Positions 44,221 to 55,031 of a stretch of 64,000 nt of DNA are shown piece after piece. Position 1 is the stretch's first letter, and every line of letters starts with the position of its first letter. The notes beneath the pieces were generated by a model that was not told the DNA's origin, ran no database searches, and saw only the letters and a program-made list of their open reading frames with translations. The position numbers and the translations under genes are program-made. The stretch spans positions 682,001-746,000 of the forward strand of contig NC_050729.1 in the NCBI RefSeq assembly GCF_014133895.1. The letters run 5' to 3'. This DNA is from Torulaspora globosa. Taxonomy: Eukaryota; Ascomycota; Saccharomycetes; Saccharomycetales; Saccharomycetaceae.

Positions 44221-47200
44221 ATGAGCTGGGATGAGTCCTCAAGTTCCGTGGTAGGAGATTCGGGGGACGACGGGATAGAGGAGGTTATCTTCAGTCCTCA
44301 CGGTGAACTGAAGGCTAAAGAAGAGATCAAGTCGTCATCAATTTGGAACGGGAGATCGAGAGAAGTAACGGGATCTGGCTCTGATACTGCTTTTGGGAGC
44401 TCTCTATGTGATCGGGAGGCTGTACATTCGAATGGAGGTCGCAGACCGTATCTAAGGAAAAGGAAGGCGATCCAGAAGTTGCCATATAGCCTGGAGCGAA
44501 TCAAGCATAAGCAATTACTGCAAGGTATTGACATATCGTCCTTTGATACCGTTTCAGAAGAGGTAAGAGTGCCGAAAAGGCTTTTAACCGTCGAAGCCAG
44601 AGATCCTGAACCGGCGGCAGACGAGACCGACGAGTGGCAAAGTCAAGAAAGTGGCAGTAGCGATTCAGATGGGGATTCAATGAAGGTGTATATTGGGAGA
44701 TCGGGATCGCTAGTAGATTCTGAAGCCAACGAGAGCCGTTCGCGGGATGCGGACAACAATCGCATTGTGTTTAGAGGGAAGATGGTTGACGTTGAGAGAG
44801 GTTATCGTGGTGTCCTTCCCAGGGTTGCTTGGGAGAAATCGATGAAGCGTGTCAGTCACTCATCCATCAAAAGAAGAAGACTGGAACAAGGAAACAGGAA
44901 GGGCCTTGCCAAGAGAAAGACCTTCAGCAGCAGACAATCTAACCAGGATATGGAGTTAATGAATGATTTGATTGTGCCGGATGATGAAGTAACAGAAGTG
45001 AGCAATGCTGCAGCAGATCAATACGCTTCAAGATCTGCTCAATTGATGGATGATATGGATGAGCTTCAGAGAATGAGTGCTTATTATCAGGATAAGTATG
45101 GGGACGAAACATCATCTACTAGCTCACTAGAGGTTCAGGAAACATGGACTGTAGATCAGAGCCGTCGCAGCTCATCTAAGGAGGAGTTTGAAGAAACTGA
45201 AATTATCAACTTCAGGCCACTTTCAGAAGTTGTAGACGTTAAAACAGATTCTGATTCATCAGCCGATGGCGGGATTGCCGCTGAAGAAGACAGTCGCATG
45301 ACAATTGATAGAATGCTGATGAAGAGGCCGGCCTTTTCAAAGCTTCGAACATTAACTCGAAGTATCCAACCAAGAAATAGATATAACCGCAACAGCAAGC
45401 GAGGAGGACAAACGAAACAGCATGTTAAAATTGTTAAAAAACGCATACGAAGAGAAGCTCCGAGTACAAGTGACAATGTCAAAGACAATGCACCCGCTGA
45501 GCATACCATTGAAATCAACCATGATGCCAATACAAGAGTACCTGAAGACAGCAGAGGAAAGAATAAGGTCGCAGTCAGAAAAAAGACTAGGGAACCCTTC
45601 TTTGGAATACAGCCGAAACAGCACTCAGACCTCAGTAGGCCTGTGAATAAGTTTACAACGGTGGTTGAGGGCTTAAGTCGCTATTATGCTTTTTCGCCAA
45701 CCAATGGAGCAGGAATCGGTAGCGAAAATATTCTTGATAAATGGCCGTCTGGACAACAACCAAAGGATGACGGATGTCTCTCGACTGCTGTTGATGCCCT
45801 TTTGTTGGGGAAGGATGTTGAGATACCAGATATTGTCAAGATCGAAATAGCCGACAGACAGTTTACTTTATCCAAATTAAAAGGTAGCAATATCGATCAA
45901 GATATTACTGAAATTTTTGATCATATAATTCACCGGGGTGCAACGGATAAAGAGCTGGTTGAAGTAAGCGAATCATTGACGGCGTTCTTGCTTCATCTGA
46001 ACAACAAAGGAGCATACGAACCGATCTCAAAATTCCATAAAGAATTCAGGTCCAAAGTGAACTCTTTACGGCAAAATATAAAGATCATTCATTTTTACCA
46101 GATTGCAGTATGTCAATTGATGCTTCTAGAAATTGCCAAATATTCAAGCGTATCGGGCAGCTTCAAATGCGAAATCGAATCCGCAATACTCGATCATATC
46201 GTGTCCTTTTTCAAGCTACTTGCTATTTCGCAACAACATTTGTCTAACGCTGATCAACATTATCTTATTAAAGCATATGAAATTTTGGCTATAGTGATAC
46301 GCATATTGGATGCTAAAATAGCGCTCTGGCAACGTCTAGAGAACGAGGTTTTTCCTGCAGCCCTTACCTTTATATTGCTGGACGTTTTTCCAATTAAAGA
46401 AGCACATTGGGGTATCCTCAAATTTGGCAGTGACTACGAAGCAGTGAGCCAGACGCTTGCTTTCATACACTATTGTGTGAGCGAGCACGAATGGCAGGTG
46501 ACGAGTAGCGTCGTCTTACTCATTGAGCGCATCCTTAGACGAAGAAGATTTGAAGATTTCCAGGAGGAAAAAGAAGCTTCTGATTCAAACGGTGTAGTGT
46601 ATTCACAAGGACAGGTTCCAGCCTCTGGGACGGTATTCAATAAATATCTTCTTCTCTTGCGGTCAATCAAATTAACAAAGGTTTTTATTGAAAAAATCAT
46701 GCCCATGGGTGAGATATCGTCCAATGATTCTGTATCGGTGTTAATCAACAGGCTTAATCTGCTTATTTTCCTCGCAGAGCGTTCAGATCTAAATTCTGAA
46801 AAGAGGCTAGCGGACCTTGTTCGACCACTGATCCGAGCCGACTATCTGGCTTTCAGAGATGATAGAACGCTGCAGCGGATTTGCCAGTCAATTTTGAATG
46901 GTTTGCTATCCTTGCTGGAGATCAGTTGCCATAAGAGACTTCCATTCAAGGCGAAAATGTTTCTTTCGATATTTGACGCCCTCATTGCCAAGAACGAGAC
47001 TACAAAGACTATATTTATTCGATTTTTGGAGCGGTTGAAGCAAACCTGCGAGTCATTCGATAACTCAACTTCCACTTTCCTGAAGACAATATACCCATGC
47101 TTCCCTGTGCTTTGTGAACAGCAAGGTCGGTCAAAAGAGAGACAGGTTATGTTGCATATCTACCTAAAAAATTTAGAGACCTTAGGTCCTACTTGGGTTC

Positions 47201-48459
47201 ATGCCAATCTGTTTCAGACGGTGCAAAAGTTTGTCCAAAATTCTAATACTTGGGTAGGGCATTATTGCACTATTGGAAAGTTTCTTATTGAGCATAATGT
47301 GATGACTTGGTGGTCATTTTTCGTTTACAACAATATAAAGAGTAACTTCACTGGTCGCTTAGAATTTGACCAGAAAGTAACGGAACTTTGTGACTTACAA
47401 TCCTTCGGGCTGATAAAAAGATCACTCTTTGAAACTGCGACAGCATCCTTCTTTCAAAACGAAAGTATTCTGTTCGTTAAATTCATCACCACTTTGATAG
47501 ATCGGGAAACAGGAACAAAATCTGCCTCTGATTTTCGAAGCACTGTCGATAGCAGACTCCGCATTCTGGGACCTTTTGTCTCAGTCCTTAAGAAATTGTG
47601 TTACAATGATTTGATTTTCAGTCTCATAGCACAGGTTAGAGAACTTTATCAGAAGAATGCCATTCAAAAAAGCTATGCCACGAAGATAATCAAATTCTTC
47701 AACTCCGATTTTGTTGATCAAATCAAGAATAGCCATGACTTCCTTGCGTTGAAAAGAGAGCTAGGAATATCGAACGAAGAGACAGACAAGAGTTCCTTTA
47801 GAGATATGCTCAAATTATGTGCCGACTCTATTTCGCAAGCCTGTTTCATTGAAAGTGGACTTATCCATGCGACAGTCACCTCTGATGAAGTATCCAATTA
47901 CCTGGGCAAGTTGAAATCACTTTTTATCTTCCCGGTGCTGGCAAATCCATTCCGGTTCTTCGTGTCCTTAATAGAAGCCCATCTAACTGGGGAAAGAGAG
48001 GACAAATTTCTTCATATCAAAATCGGAATTGTAGCGTATTACTTACGACTAATCAACGAAGTCCTGATAGCTAGGTTTCGGCAGGTCACAGCAGATGAAT
48101 TCTTGGAGCAGTGCCGGTTGTTCAAATTAATATGTCAACGGCTCCCTTTGAAGTCTTTGTCTAAAGTCTCCGGTAATCGAGCCTATGCTCATGAGAGCGT
48201 CCGCTTCCAGATTATTATTCTTCAAATTGCGCAGGGCTTTTCAGAATACGATGCGTTACTTAGCCTCTCGAAGGCATTCCTACAGGGCTCTTTGGAAGAT
48301 AACGTAAAGGAAATTAGCCCTCTCTCGAAAAGAATCGATCAACTCGTGATAGAGACTGCTGGCCAGACTTTACACGTTGATTTCGATGAACCGAAGCCCG
48401 ACTATTCAAAATTGGAGAAACTGATATCATTAAGGGAGACCAGGAGAGCACCTTTGTGA
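44221..48459 (+). CDS. MMS22: Rtt101 ubiquitin ligase adaptor Mms22
   Basis: Mms22 is the substrate adaptor of the Rtt101-Mms1 cullin ligase, needed for repair of replication-associated DNA damage. The ATG at 44221 (MSWDESSSSVVGDSG) is chosen; the open frame upstream starts only with GTG. The 1412-residue product (1454 in S. cerevisiae) has a charged, disordered first third with acidic Ser patches and basic clusters (SSIKRRRLEQGNRKG). This is followed by a long helical region from about residue 480 (VNKFTTVVEGLSRYYAFSP) to the end. The fold has no simple motif; identification rests on length, composition and position between BUD6 and SWC4. Convergent with SWC4. Confidence 0.9.
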   Translation: MSWDESSSSVVGDSGDDGIEEVIFSPHGELKAKEEIKSSSIWNGRSREVTGSGSDTAFGSSLCDREAVHSNGGRRPYLRKRKAIQKLPYSLERIKHKQLLQGIDISSFDTVSEEVRVPKRLLTVEARDPEPAADETDEWQSQESGSSDSDGDSMKVYIGRSGSLVDSEANESRSRDADNNRIVFRGKMVDVERGYRGVLPRVAWEKSMKRVSHSSIKRRRLEQGNRKGLAKRKTFSSRQSNQDMELMNDLIVPDDEVTEVSNAAADQYASRSAQLMDDMDELQRMSAYYQDKYGDETSSTSSLEVQETWTVDQSRRSSSKEEFEETEIINFRPLSEVVDVKTDSDSSADGGIAAEEDSRMTIDRMLMKRPAFSKLRTLTRSIQPRNRYNRNSKRGGQTKQHVKIVKKRIRREAPSTSDNVKDNAPAEHTIEINHDANTRVPEDSRGKNKVAVRKKTREPFFGIQPKQHSDLSRPVNKFTTVVEGLSRYYAFSPTNGAGIGSENILDKWPSGQQPKDDGCLSTAVDALLLGKDVEIPDIVKIEIADRQFTLSKLKGSNIDQDITEIFDHIIHRGATDKELVEVSESLTAFLLHLNNKGAYEPISKFHKEFRSKVNSLRQNIKIIHFYQIAVCQLMLLEIAKYSSVSGSFKCEIESAILDHIVSFFKLLAISQQHLSNADQHYLIKAYEILAIVIRILDAKIALWQRLENEVFPAALTFILLDVFPIKEAHWGILKFGSDYEAVSQTLAFIHYCVSEHEWQVTSSVVLLIERILRRRRFEDFQEEKEASDSNGVVYSQGQVPASGTVFNKYLLLLRSIKLTKVFIEKIMPMGEISSNDSVSVLINRLNLLIFLAERSDLNSEKRLADLVRPLIRADYLAFRDDRTLQRICQSILNGLLSLLEISCHKRLPFKAKMFLSIFDALIAKNETTKTIFIRFLERLKQTCESFDNSTSTFLKTIYPCFPVLCEQQGRSKERQVMLHIYLKNLETLGPTWVHANLFQTVQKFVQNSNTWVGHYCTIGKFLIEHNVMTWWSFFVYNNIKSNFTGRLEFDQKVTELCDLQSFGLIKRSLFETATASFFQNESILFVKFITTLIDRETGTKSASDFRSTVDSRLRILGPFVSVLKKLCYNDLIFSLIAQVRELYQKNAIQKSYATKIIKFFNSDFVDQIKNSHDFLALKRELGISNEETDKSSFRDMLKLCADSISQACFIESGLIHATVTSDEVSNYLGKLKSLFIFPVLANPFRFFVSLIEAHLTGEREDKFLHIKIGIVAYYLRLINEVLIARFRQVTADEFLEQCRLFKLICQRLPLKSLSKVSGNRAYAHESVRFQIIILQIAQGFSEYDALLSLSKAFLQGSLEDNVKEISPLSKRIDQLVIETAGQTLHVDFDEPKPDYSKLEKLISLRETRRAPL

Positions 48460-48514
48460 AAAGGAAACAATCATAATATCAATATTTTGTATACACAAGT
48501 GATAGATTCTCTAA

Positions 48515-49960
48515 TCACTTTGCGATAGCTTTCTCAGCTTCCAGCTTATCGAGATGTTTTTTGAGATCCACTAGGGTTGTTATGCGTTTGAGTAGTTCCT
48601 CATGTCTGTTAATCACCTTGGCTGTGGGCATGGCAGGTCTGATGGGCAAATCCAGCTCCTGCAAAATTGCGGCAACTTTGTTCTGAAGAGCAGGCTTGAA
48701 AGTAGAAATCTTAGACGACCGCAGATATACTCCCGGAGGTAATTTATCACCATGAGTAATGACTCCCAATGCGTCTCTTTCCTCAGGGCTAAAATTTTTA
48801 AGAAGATGCTCTGCGTATACACTTTCTGCCTTTCGCTTCATAGCCGTCTGAATTTCTTGCTTCTGCTTCTTAGTTTTCCGGGGGGATCCAAGATCTTGGC
48901 CATCCTGTCTTTTATCTTGCATTTGTTGCAATTGCTGCCTTTGCTGCGCAAACTGTTGCTGCTGTTTCATCCAAGGATTTTCTGGCACAACAGAATTGTG
49001 CTTCCGCTTCTTCGATTTGTCTGAGAGAAGGCTTCCATAGAGCTGAGCGATTCCCTGTGAAGTCATGTATTGAGACACGGATTGATCTGAATTCGGCGAA
49101 TCCAACAGGCGCAGCAGCGATTCTCTTTCATTTAACGTCTTTTTAGCAGCCATTTCAAATTTACGAGACTCGATTATCAGGGCTTCCTCCTCAGCAATTT
49201 CCGCCGCCGATCTGGCAAGTAGTCTCTGCAGATACTTCTTTCTCTCAAGTTCCTTTTCCCTGGGATAGTTCAAGTTCTCCATTATGGGATCATTAGGAGA
49301 GTTGGTGGAGAAATAGTTCCTGCAAACTTCGTAGAATTTCTCTTTTAGATCCTCCAAGCTTCGAGGCTTGCCAAAAGAGTACCGATCATGAATGACAAAC
49401 CATTTCATATCGTATCGCCTACAAAGATTGAACAGGTAGTCGATTTCATCGAAACTCCATGACTCGCCAGGGCTCCCCGTATTCTCTTCCTTTTTTATCG
49501 TATCTGCAGTTTGGTTGGCGACGTCTTGCTTCTGCTCATCTGTCTTTGTCATAAACGTTTCGTATTCTTCTTTATTGAACTTAGGAATGGTTAGGTGAAC
49601 ATTGAGTTTCGCATACTGGGACTCCTGAGGCTCAGATCCAATCGACTCTTTCGTACCTTTGATCCAATGATGTAATGTCACCGTAGAGTTTGCCTTGAAA
49701 GGTGCGTTGGTCCAAGGTGAAGGCTTAGTGATAGCAGTTAATTTCTCCTTAAACTTATTGCTTGGCTGTATAACTACTGGAGGTTGGTTCTCACCCAGTA
49801 AACTGTAAAGTTCTCTTTGCATACCGGTAACTTGCGGTTTAGCAGTCCGGTTACCGTTCGTTCCACTGCTAACAGCAGTTGGAGTTGGGGAGGCGGTACT
49901 CCCTGGACTCTTGGATCTTTGCTGGATGTTCAGCACATCGAAAATATCCGACGACGACAT
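48515..49960 (-). CDS. SWC4: SWR1/NuA4 subunit Swc4
   Basis: Swc4 (Eaf2, Dmap1 orthologue, YGR002C) is shared by the SWR1 H2A.Z-exchange and NuA4 acetyltransferase complexes. The 481-residue protein (476 in S. cerevisiae) begins MSSSDIFDVLNIQQ. It has the DMAP1-type SANT domain at about residues 165-215 (WSFDEIDYLFNLCRRYDMKW). A helical region follows (LERKKYLQRLLARSAAE). The second half contains a Gln-rich coiled segment (QQQQFAQQRQQLQQMQ). The C-terminus forms a coiled coil (DLKKHLDKLEAEKAI). Divergent from CUL3, as YGR002C and YGR003W are in S. cerevisiae. Confidence 0.96.
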   Translation of the reverse strand: MSSSDIFDVLNIQQRSKSPGSTASPTPTAVSSGTNGNRTAKPQVTGMQRELYSLLGENQPPVVIQPSNKFKEKLTAITKPSPWTNAPFKANSTVTLHHWIKGTKESIGSEPQESQYAKLNVHLTIPKFNKEEYETFMTKTDEQKQDVANQTADTIKKEENTGSPGESWSFDEIDYLFNLCRRYDMKWFVIHDRYSFGKPRSLEDLKEKFYEVCRNYFSTNSPNDPIMENLNYPREKELERKKYLQRLLARSAAEIAEEEALIIESRKFEMAAKKTLNERESLLRLLDSPNSDQSVSQYMTSQGIAQLYGSLLSDKSKKRKHNSVVPENPWMKQQQQFAQQRQQLQQMQDKRQDGQDLGSPRKTKKQKQEIQTAMKRKAESVYAEHLLKNFSPEERDALGVITHGDKLPPGVYLRSSKISTFKPALQNKVAAILQELDLPIRPAMPTAKVINRHEELLKRITTLVDLKKHLDKLEAEKAIAK

Positions 49961-50110
49961 TAGACTACGGTCTTCTGGTCTTTTTTGATCTTACTGTTAT
50001 CAACTCCAGTGTTGAGCATAGATTATTAAAAGGCGATATAATGATAAGAGATTAATACCAACTCATAAAAGGAGCTCTAGAAGACGCAGTTACCTGGCCG
50101 GATCTCTGAA

Positions 50111-52366
50111 ATGGCTAGCAAGAGGACTAAGATTCGCATTCCAAATAGACTCGGCAATTTTGAAGAGAGTGCGGAGAGCTTGTTGAGTTCCTTAGGTCAA
50201 GCAATCGATGAAATTTGCTTAGAACACTACCCTAGGCTGTCATTTGAGCATCTTTACAGACTTGTTTACACTCTTACTCTGAGAAAAAAGGGCCCTGAGG
50301 TCTTTGAGGTAGTGGAGCTTCACATTGGGAAGATACTCGATCAAAGAAGGAAGGATCTGGAATATTACAAGGGCAAGGGCTATGAACTTTTGGACGCTCT
50401 ATGCGTGGAATGGGAGAAAGAATGCGTTCATTTCAAGCTATTGAGTGATGTTATGATCTATATGGATAAAGTTTACTGCAAACAGGAGATGAAGCCCGAG
50501 ACTTATGACTTCGCAATGCGGTTGTTCAAGGAAAGAATCGTACTGCCACTATCGGCGTCGATTGATGAGGCGATGATTCAAGAGTTTAACAATATTCGTC
50601 TCAAGCAGTCGCTGGATGGACCCAATGCCCACCTCTGTAAGGAATTAGTGGGCATAATGGAAACTTTGGCTGAGGAAAAAGATAATTACTTCGTTAATCA
50701 TTTCGAACCGCTGCTCTTGGCAGAGACTGAGAAATACTATCAGTCTGTGCTGAAGAATAAAAATCTGGACTCGGTGGCACGTTTAGAATACATGAAGAAA
50801 CTTAGGAACTTTGAATATGAGCTCGATTCGAAGGTCCTGAACAACGATAGCACAATCAAGATTATCGCGATGCTAGATAAAGTGCTGCTGTGGAATCCCG
50901 ACTTCCTCAATGACAAGCCAACTTTAGTACGCTTAGCTATAGATACCAATGGTATTGAGTTGATGAAGGAACTGTGTCAGCTTTCGGATGACAGCGAATA
51001 TGCGAAGAGACTTACGGAAGCGGTTAAGAAATGCCTGCGAGACGATGCGAACTCATTGAATCTTGATATGAATTCTAAGAAAAGAACTCAGGCGGCTGCT
51101 AAATGGACCGCAAGCCTCATTGAATTGTACGATAGATACGACAGATTCTTGAGGGAAGTGGGATTTTCCCCCGACATTCTGGACCCCGAGAGCTCCAAAG
51201 ATCCCTACCATAGTGCAGGACTGTTAGACAACGTGTTTTCGGAATTTTTGAACCAGCAAGGTAAGCAGGCTACCGATGCTATAACCTTATATTTGGACGT
51301 ACTCCTTAAGATGACACAGCCGAAGCGTGAGATTGAGAGAGTCAAAAATGATCTAGAGGCATCTGTCAAGCTGTTCAAGTTGTTATCCGAAAAGGACCTT
51401 TTCGTCAATGCTTATAAGCAACAGATGTCGAGAAGGTTGCTGCAACATAGATCTATGATCGAAGTAGAAAGATGGATGGTGAAGCGCATCAAAGATGAGC
51501 TGGGAGTCTTTTTCACTTCTAAGCTAGATGGTATGCTCCGGGACATAGGCGTCTCGAATGAAATTTCTCGCGCTTTTAAGAACAGTATAGATGAAGATCG
51601 TTGGCCAAATGCGCTTGATTTTAGGCCTCAAGTTCTGACAGTGACCTCTTGGTCTTTCCAGGCCCCAAGTGCTTCTGAGAATGATATCATCCTACCAATC
51701 CAGTTGGAACAATTGAAATTAGACTTTGAATCTTATTACGCTAAGAAATACAGTGAAAGGACTTTACAGTGGGCTCATAACTTGGGTTATATCGAACTAG
51801 GGCTTCAATTTGATGAATCTTATCATGACATTAGCATGCCGATTCCGGCGGCCGTTATCTGTCTCTTATTCGATAAGTTTGACCAGCTTACGCTGGAAAT
51901 GATGGAAGAACAAACAAGAATACCCGAGCAAGAGCTTTTGAAGCATCTGGTGTCCCTTACGCTCGTACCGAAATCTCGTATACTGAGGAAGAAGCCCAGT
52001 TCGCGCAGCATTTCCCGCAATGATAAGTTTACAATCAATTACTCGTTTACGGCGCCAACCAGGAAAGTCAAAGTTCAGCCAGTTGCAAGCATACTTCCGC
52101 CATCAAGGTCCGACTCGAATGTGGATCTCGTCCAAGATTCTTTAAAACGCGAAAGATTGAATGAAACTAACGCTGCAATTGTGCGGCTCCTTAAGTCTCA
52201 CCAACGCCTTTCGCACAACGACCTTGCGAGCTTAGTCGCAGAAGAAGTCAAGAACCGCTTCCCCATGAGCAGTTCGCTTTTCAAGAAAAGTATGAATTAT
52301 CTAATGGAGAAAGAATATGTCCAACGGGATCCGGAAAACCTATCTATATACCACTACATTTCCTAA
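50111..52366 (+). CDS. CUL3: Cullin Cul3
   Basis: This is the scaffold of a cullin-RING ubiquitin ligase; in S. cerevisiae it ubiquitinates stalled RNA polymerase II with Elc1/Ela1. The 751-residue protein (744 in S. cerevisiae) has the N-terminal cullin repeats (LYRLVYTLTLRKKGPEVFE). The cullin homology domain covers about residues 385-620 (FKLLSEKDLFVNAYKQQMSR). A C-terminal winged helix carries the neddylation region AAIVRLLKSHQRLSHNDL, with its Lys about 50 residues from the end. The closing IYHYIS is also typical. Followed by convergent CWC24 after 31 bases. Confidence 0.96.
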   Translation: MASKRTKIRIPNRLGNFEESAESLLSSLGQAIDEICLEHYPRLSFEHLYRLVYTLTLRKKGPEVFEVVELHIGKILDQRRKDLEYYKGKGYELLDALCVEWEKECVHFKLLSDVMIYMDKVYCKQEMKPETYDFAMRLFKERIVLPLSASIDEAMIQEFNNIRLKQSLDGPNAHLCKELVGIMETLAEEKDNYFVNHFEPLLLAETEKYYQSVLKNKNLDSVARLEYMKKLRNFEYELDSKVLNNDSTIKIIAMLDKVLLWNPDFLNDKPTLVRLAIDTNGIELMKELCQLSDDSEYAKRLTEAVKKCLRDDANSLNLDMNSKKRTQAAAKWTASLIELYDRYDRFLREVGFSPDILDPESSKDPYHSAGLLDNVFSEFLNQQGKQATDAITLYLDVLLKMTQPKREIERVKNDLEASVKLFKLLSEKDLFVNAYKQQMSRRLLQHRSMIEVERWMVKRIKDELGVFFTSKLDGMLRDIGVSNEISRAFKNSIDEDRWPNALDFRPQVLTVTSWSFQAPSASENDIILPIQLEQLKLDFESYYAKKYSERTLQWAHNLGYIELGLQFDESYHDISMPIPAAVICLLFDKFDQLTLEMMEEQTRIPEQELLKHLVSLTLVPKSRILRKKPSSRSISRNDKFTINYSFTAPTRKVKVQPVASILPPSRSDSNVDLVQDSLKRERLNETNAAIVRLLKSHQRLSHNDLASLVAEEVKNRFPMSSSLFKKSMNYLMEKEYVQRDPENLSIYHYIS

Positions 52367-52397
52367 CCGACGTTAAAGACCTGACAAGGTATTTCAA

Positions 52398-53111
52398 TCA
52401 ACTCGACTGTTTCGCCTTGAGCAGTTTTCTCAAATTATTTGCCATCTTGGCAACGCCATGCGTATCACGCCCGCATATCAGACACTTGGAATCCTGTCGT
52501 ACACGTTTGGTAAAACAACCGCTGCAAAAGTAATGTCCGCATGAAGTGAGAACCGGGCTCTTGTACTCCTTTTCGCAGATAGCGCACTTTGGAGGCACTT
52601 CAGACAGATCTACGGGCTTTCCCGCTTCTTCGGTCGCCTCATTTGAATCTATTTTCCATTCCTGATTAAGCTGCCAGCCCCCTTTGAAACTATCTCTTGT
52701 ATGCAGAAACTTGCAGCTATCGCCATACCCGCAGTAGCCCGTCTGCTGGTAGTCCTTGCACACATCCGGCTGATAGTCCATAAGTAGAGTCGTTCGTACA
52801 TTTGAAGGCTGTCCTATTCGCTTGGAACCTTTGCTCGAATTCTGCAGCTCTGCCGTAAGCCTATCTTCTCTGGTCGCATCATCATTAACCGACAGAGTAA
52901 ACTTCCTTTCATCGTCGCTATCGTCACCCAACCTCAAGACCTCGTCACCACCACGTTTACCCGTACCACTAGTGCCCTTAGCATCATTGTCAATTTTTGT
53001 AGCTTCGGTCTGCGTCTTCAAGGACATCTCATCGCTCTTCTCTCGGTCAACTTCCAGCCGGACTTTCTTCCTTCTGTTACTGTCACTACCACTTGTCCTC
53101 TTCTTGAACAT
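52398..53111 (-). CDS. CWC24: Pre-mRNA splicing factor Cwc24
   Basis: Cwc24 is a spliceosome component that binds at the 5' splice site before the first catalytic step (YLR323C; RNF113 family). The 237-residue protein (259 in S. cerevisiae) has a disordered, charged N-terminus. The CCCH zinc finger is CKDYQQTGYCGYGDSCKFLH. The C-terminal RING finger is CAICEKEYKSPVLTSCGHYF with CSGC and CLICGRD. Both zinc modules are complete. The ATG at 53111 is the first in frame. Convergent with CUL3. Confidence 0.95.
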   Translation of the reverse strand: MFKKRTSGSDSNRRKKVRLEVDREKSDEMSLKTQTEATKIDNDAKGTSGTGKRGGDEVLRLGDDSDDERKFTLSVNDDATREDRLTAELQNSSKGSKRIGQPSNVRTTLLMDYQPDVCKDYQQTGYCGYGDSCKFLHTRDSFKGGWQLNQEWKIDSNEATEEAGKPVDLSEVPPKCAICEKEYKSPVLTSCGHYFCSGCFTKRVRQDSKCLICGRDTHGVAKMANNLRKLLKAKQSS

Positions 53112-53365
53112 CAAGCTCTTCCTGGTCCTTAAGCAGATTCTCTGTACCTAGCGAAGTGTTTTGTTGAGTCAAGTTCCTTAATTTCAACATCTTGATTGCT
53201 CAACAGGCCTCACGGAGAAAGCTTCATCAGCAAAGGCATCAAGCGAGAGTCTAGAGAGCTTCTTTGAAGTGGTTTGGTGGTCTATTGGACTATATTTCAG
53301 TGTCTGATCGGTAGTTTTGGAAGTTTGCCGTTTTCCTGGCATAGGTTGGATCAAGGTTGGATGCA

Positions 53366-54898
53366 ATGAGTGAGACTAACTCTAAGGAGCGTGAGACAAG
53401 GGCGCAGTTTGTGGATCCGCCAGCGACTAGGCTTGGCGGCGATACTACCAAAGTAATTCGAAGTGCGTTGAAGAAGCGAAATGGCAGAGTGCCGGAGAGA
53501 AGATATTCCGATGAGACGCAAAACATCACACCTGTGGTATCGTCGCCGCTGCTGACATCAACGCCACCAACTATCTCTAAAGCTATGGTGAATCTGTATC
53601 CGAATTTGATTGTGGCAGATAGATTTCTCTCGGTGGTTACTTGGACTGGAGAGGACGTCTGGCCAAGTATCCTAACGGTGATGATATACACGATGATTGT
53701 ATCGTACTTTGAAAATATTGCCAGGTATTTTGGACATTTGGTAGTGGTGGCGATACTCTGGGGCTATTCTCTGCTGGACAAGCATGTTGAGGAAACCCTC
53801 AGTTCACAGCCAACGCTGGACGACATTGTACACACCATGAATAGAGTTATCACGAAGGCGGATATGCTATTATCGCCTGTAACTATTTTGAGTGCCCAAG
53901 ATATCAAGAAGCTCCTCTTCACAACCGCTTTCCTCTCTCCGATCTATGTGTTGATAACGCTGTTCATAATGCCACCGCGCAAAGTGCTACTGGTGGGTGG
54001 AATTTACCTCTTAACATATCATTCGCCGTGGTCGATCATCGCCAGGCGGCTGCTGTGGAGGTTTAAAATGGTCAGACTGCTAGTCTTTTATGTCACTGGG
54101 CTTGATCTCGGCGGAGTCAACAAGGACCAGGGCATCTTTGCCGCTGTGCAAAAGCAGGTCAAGAAATTGTCTAGTTTGAACGACGGTTCTACCGCTAACG
54201 ATGGCAAGCCAATAAAATTTACTTATGTTCTTTACGAGAATCAGCGCCGCTGGTTGGGAATCGGCTGGACTTCAAGCATGTTAAGCTACGAAAGGGCTGC
54301 CTGGACGGACGAGTTTTTGAATGAAGCGCCTTCGCCGGAGAACTTCCAGTTGCCTGAAGAGAACTCTGGCATGATGTGGAAATGGGTTGACAAGACGTGG
54401 AGGCTGGACATGACCAACGACGGAGCCATCCAGCTCTCAAGCACAAGACCAAAGACCACGGCGTCACCAAATGCAGACGATGGTTTCATCTACTACGATA
54501 ATACGTGGAAGAAACCCTCGACGGAGGATTCCTTTTCCAAATACACAAGAAGAAGGAGGTGGATAAGGACGGCAGAGCTAATGAGAACGGGTGATTCAGA
54601 TTTAATAGAACCCGAAATACCGCTAGAGACAGGCAAGACGTCCGATTTCTCATTGCATGCAAATGAAACTTCTCAAAAATTCATCCCAAGCAATAAGCGC
54701 AGGAAAGACTCTACTAAGGTTTCCCATCAGGATGGAAACGATCTCGATATCCGAAGAAGAGTTTCCTTCAGCGATGTTGATAACGTTCACATAATCCCAC
54801 CAGATGAGGAGCTGGATGAACCCTCAACCGAATCCGCGAAGGAGAACCGCGATGAGAGTCCCGCCTCCAATGGTGCCCACGATAAGAAGCTCATTTAA
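53366..54898 (+). CDS. PEX30: ER reticulon-like dysferlin-domain protein Pex30
   Basis: This single gene stands for PEX30 (YLR324W) and PEX31 (YGR004W). Pex30 shapes ER subdomains where peroxisomes and lipid droplets form. The 510-residue protein (523 in S. cerevisiae) begins MSETNSKERETRAQF; this ATG is chosen because the frame before it starts with TTG. Hydrophobic reticulon-like hairpins lie at about residues 105-150 and 190-230 (LLVGGIYLLTYHSPW). The dysferlin domain follows: YVLYENQRRWLGIGW, then WKWVDKTWRLD and the closing part WIRTAELMR. A disordered, acidic C-terminus completes it. Confidence 0.95.
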   Translation: MSETNSKERETRAQFVDPPATRLGGDTTKVIRSALKKRNGRVPERRYSDETQNITPVVSSPLLTSTPPTISKAMVNLYPNLIVADRFLSVVTWTGEDVWPSILTVMIYTMIVSYFENIARYFGHLVVVAILWGYSLLDKHVEETLSSQPTLDDIVHTMNRVITKADMLLSPVTILSAQDIKKLLFTTAFLSPIYVLITLFIMPPRKVLLVGGIYLLTYHSPWSIIARRLLWRFKMVRLLVFYVTGLDLGGVNKDQGIFAAVQKQVKKLSSLNDGSTANDGKPIKFTYVLYENQRRWLGIGWTSSMLSYERAAWTDEFLNEAPSPENFQLPEENSGMMWKWVDKTWRLDMTNDGAIQLSSTRPKTTASPNADDGFIYYDNTWKKPSTEDSFSKYTRRRRWIRTAELMRTGDSDLIEPEIPLETGKTSDFSLHANETSQKFIPSNKRRKDSTKVSHQDGNDLDIRRRVSFSDVDNVHIIPPDEELDEPSTESAKENRDESPASNGAHDKKLI

Positions 54899-55031
54899 CG
54901 CCTGTAATGATGTGTGTAAGCCATTATTTTCTTTTCCTTCTAATTTCCCATTCAGTTGCAATTCTAGTTTTTAAACAAAACATGCATTTATTCTCAGATT
55001 AATATATTATATATATAGACCGTAGTGGAGC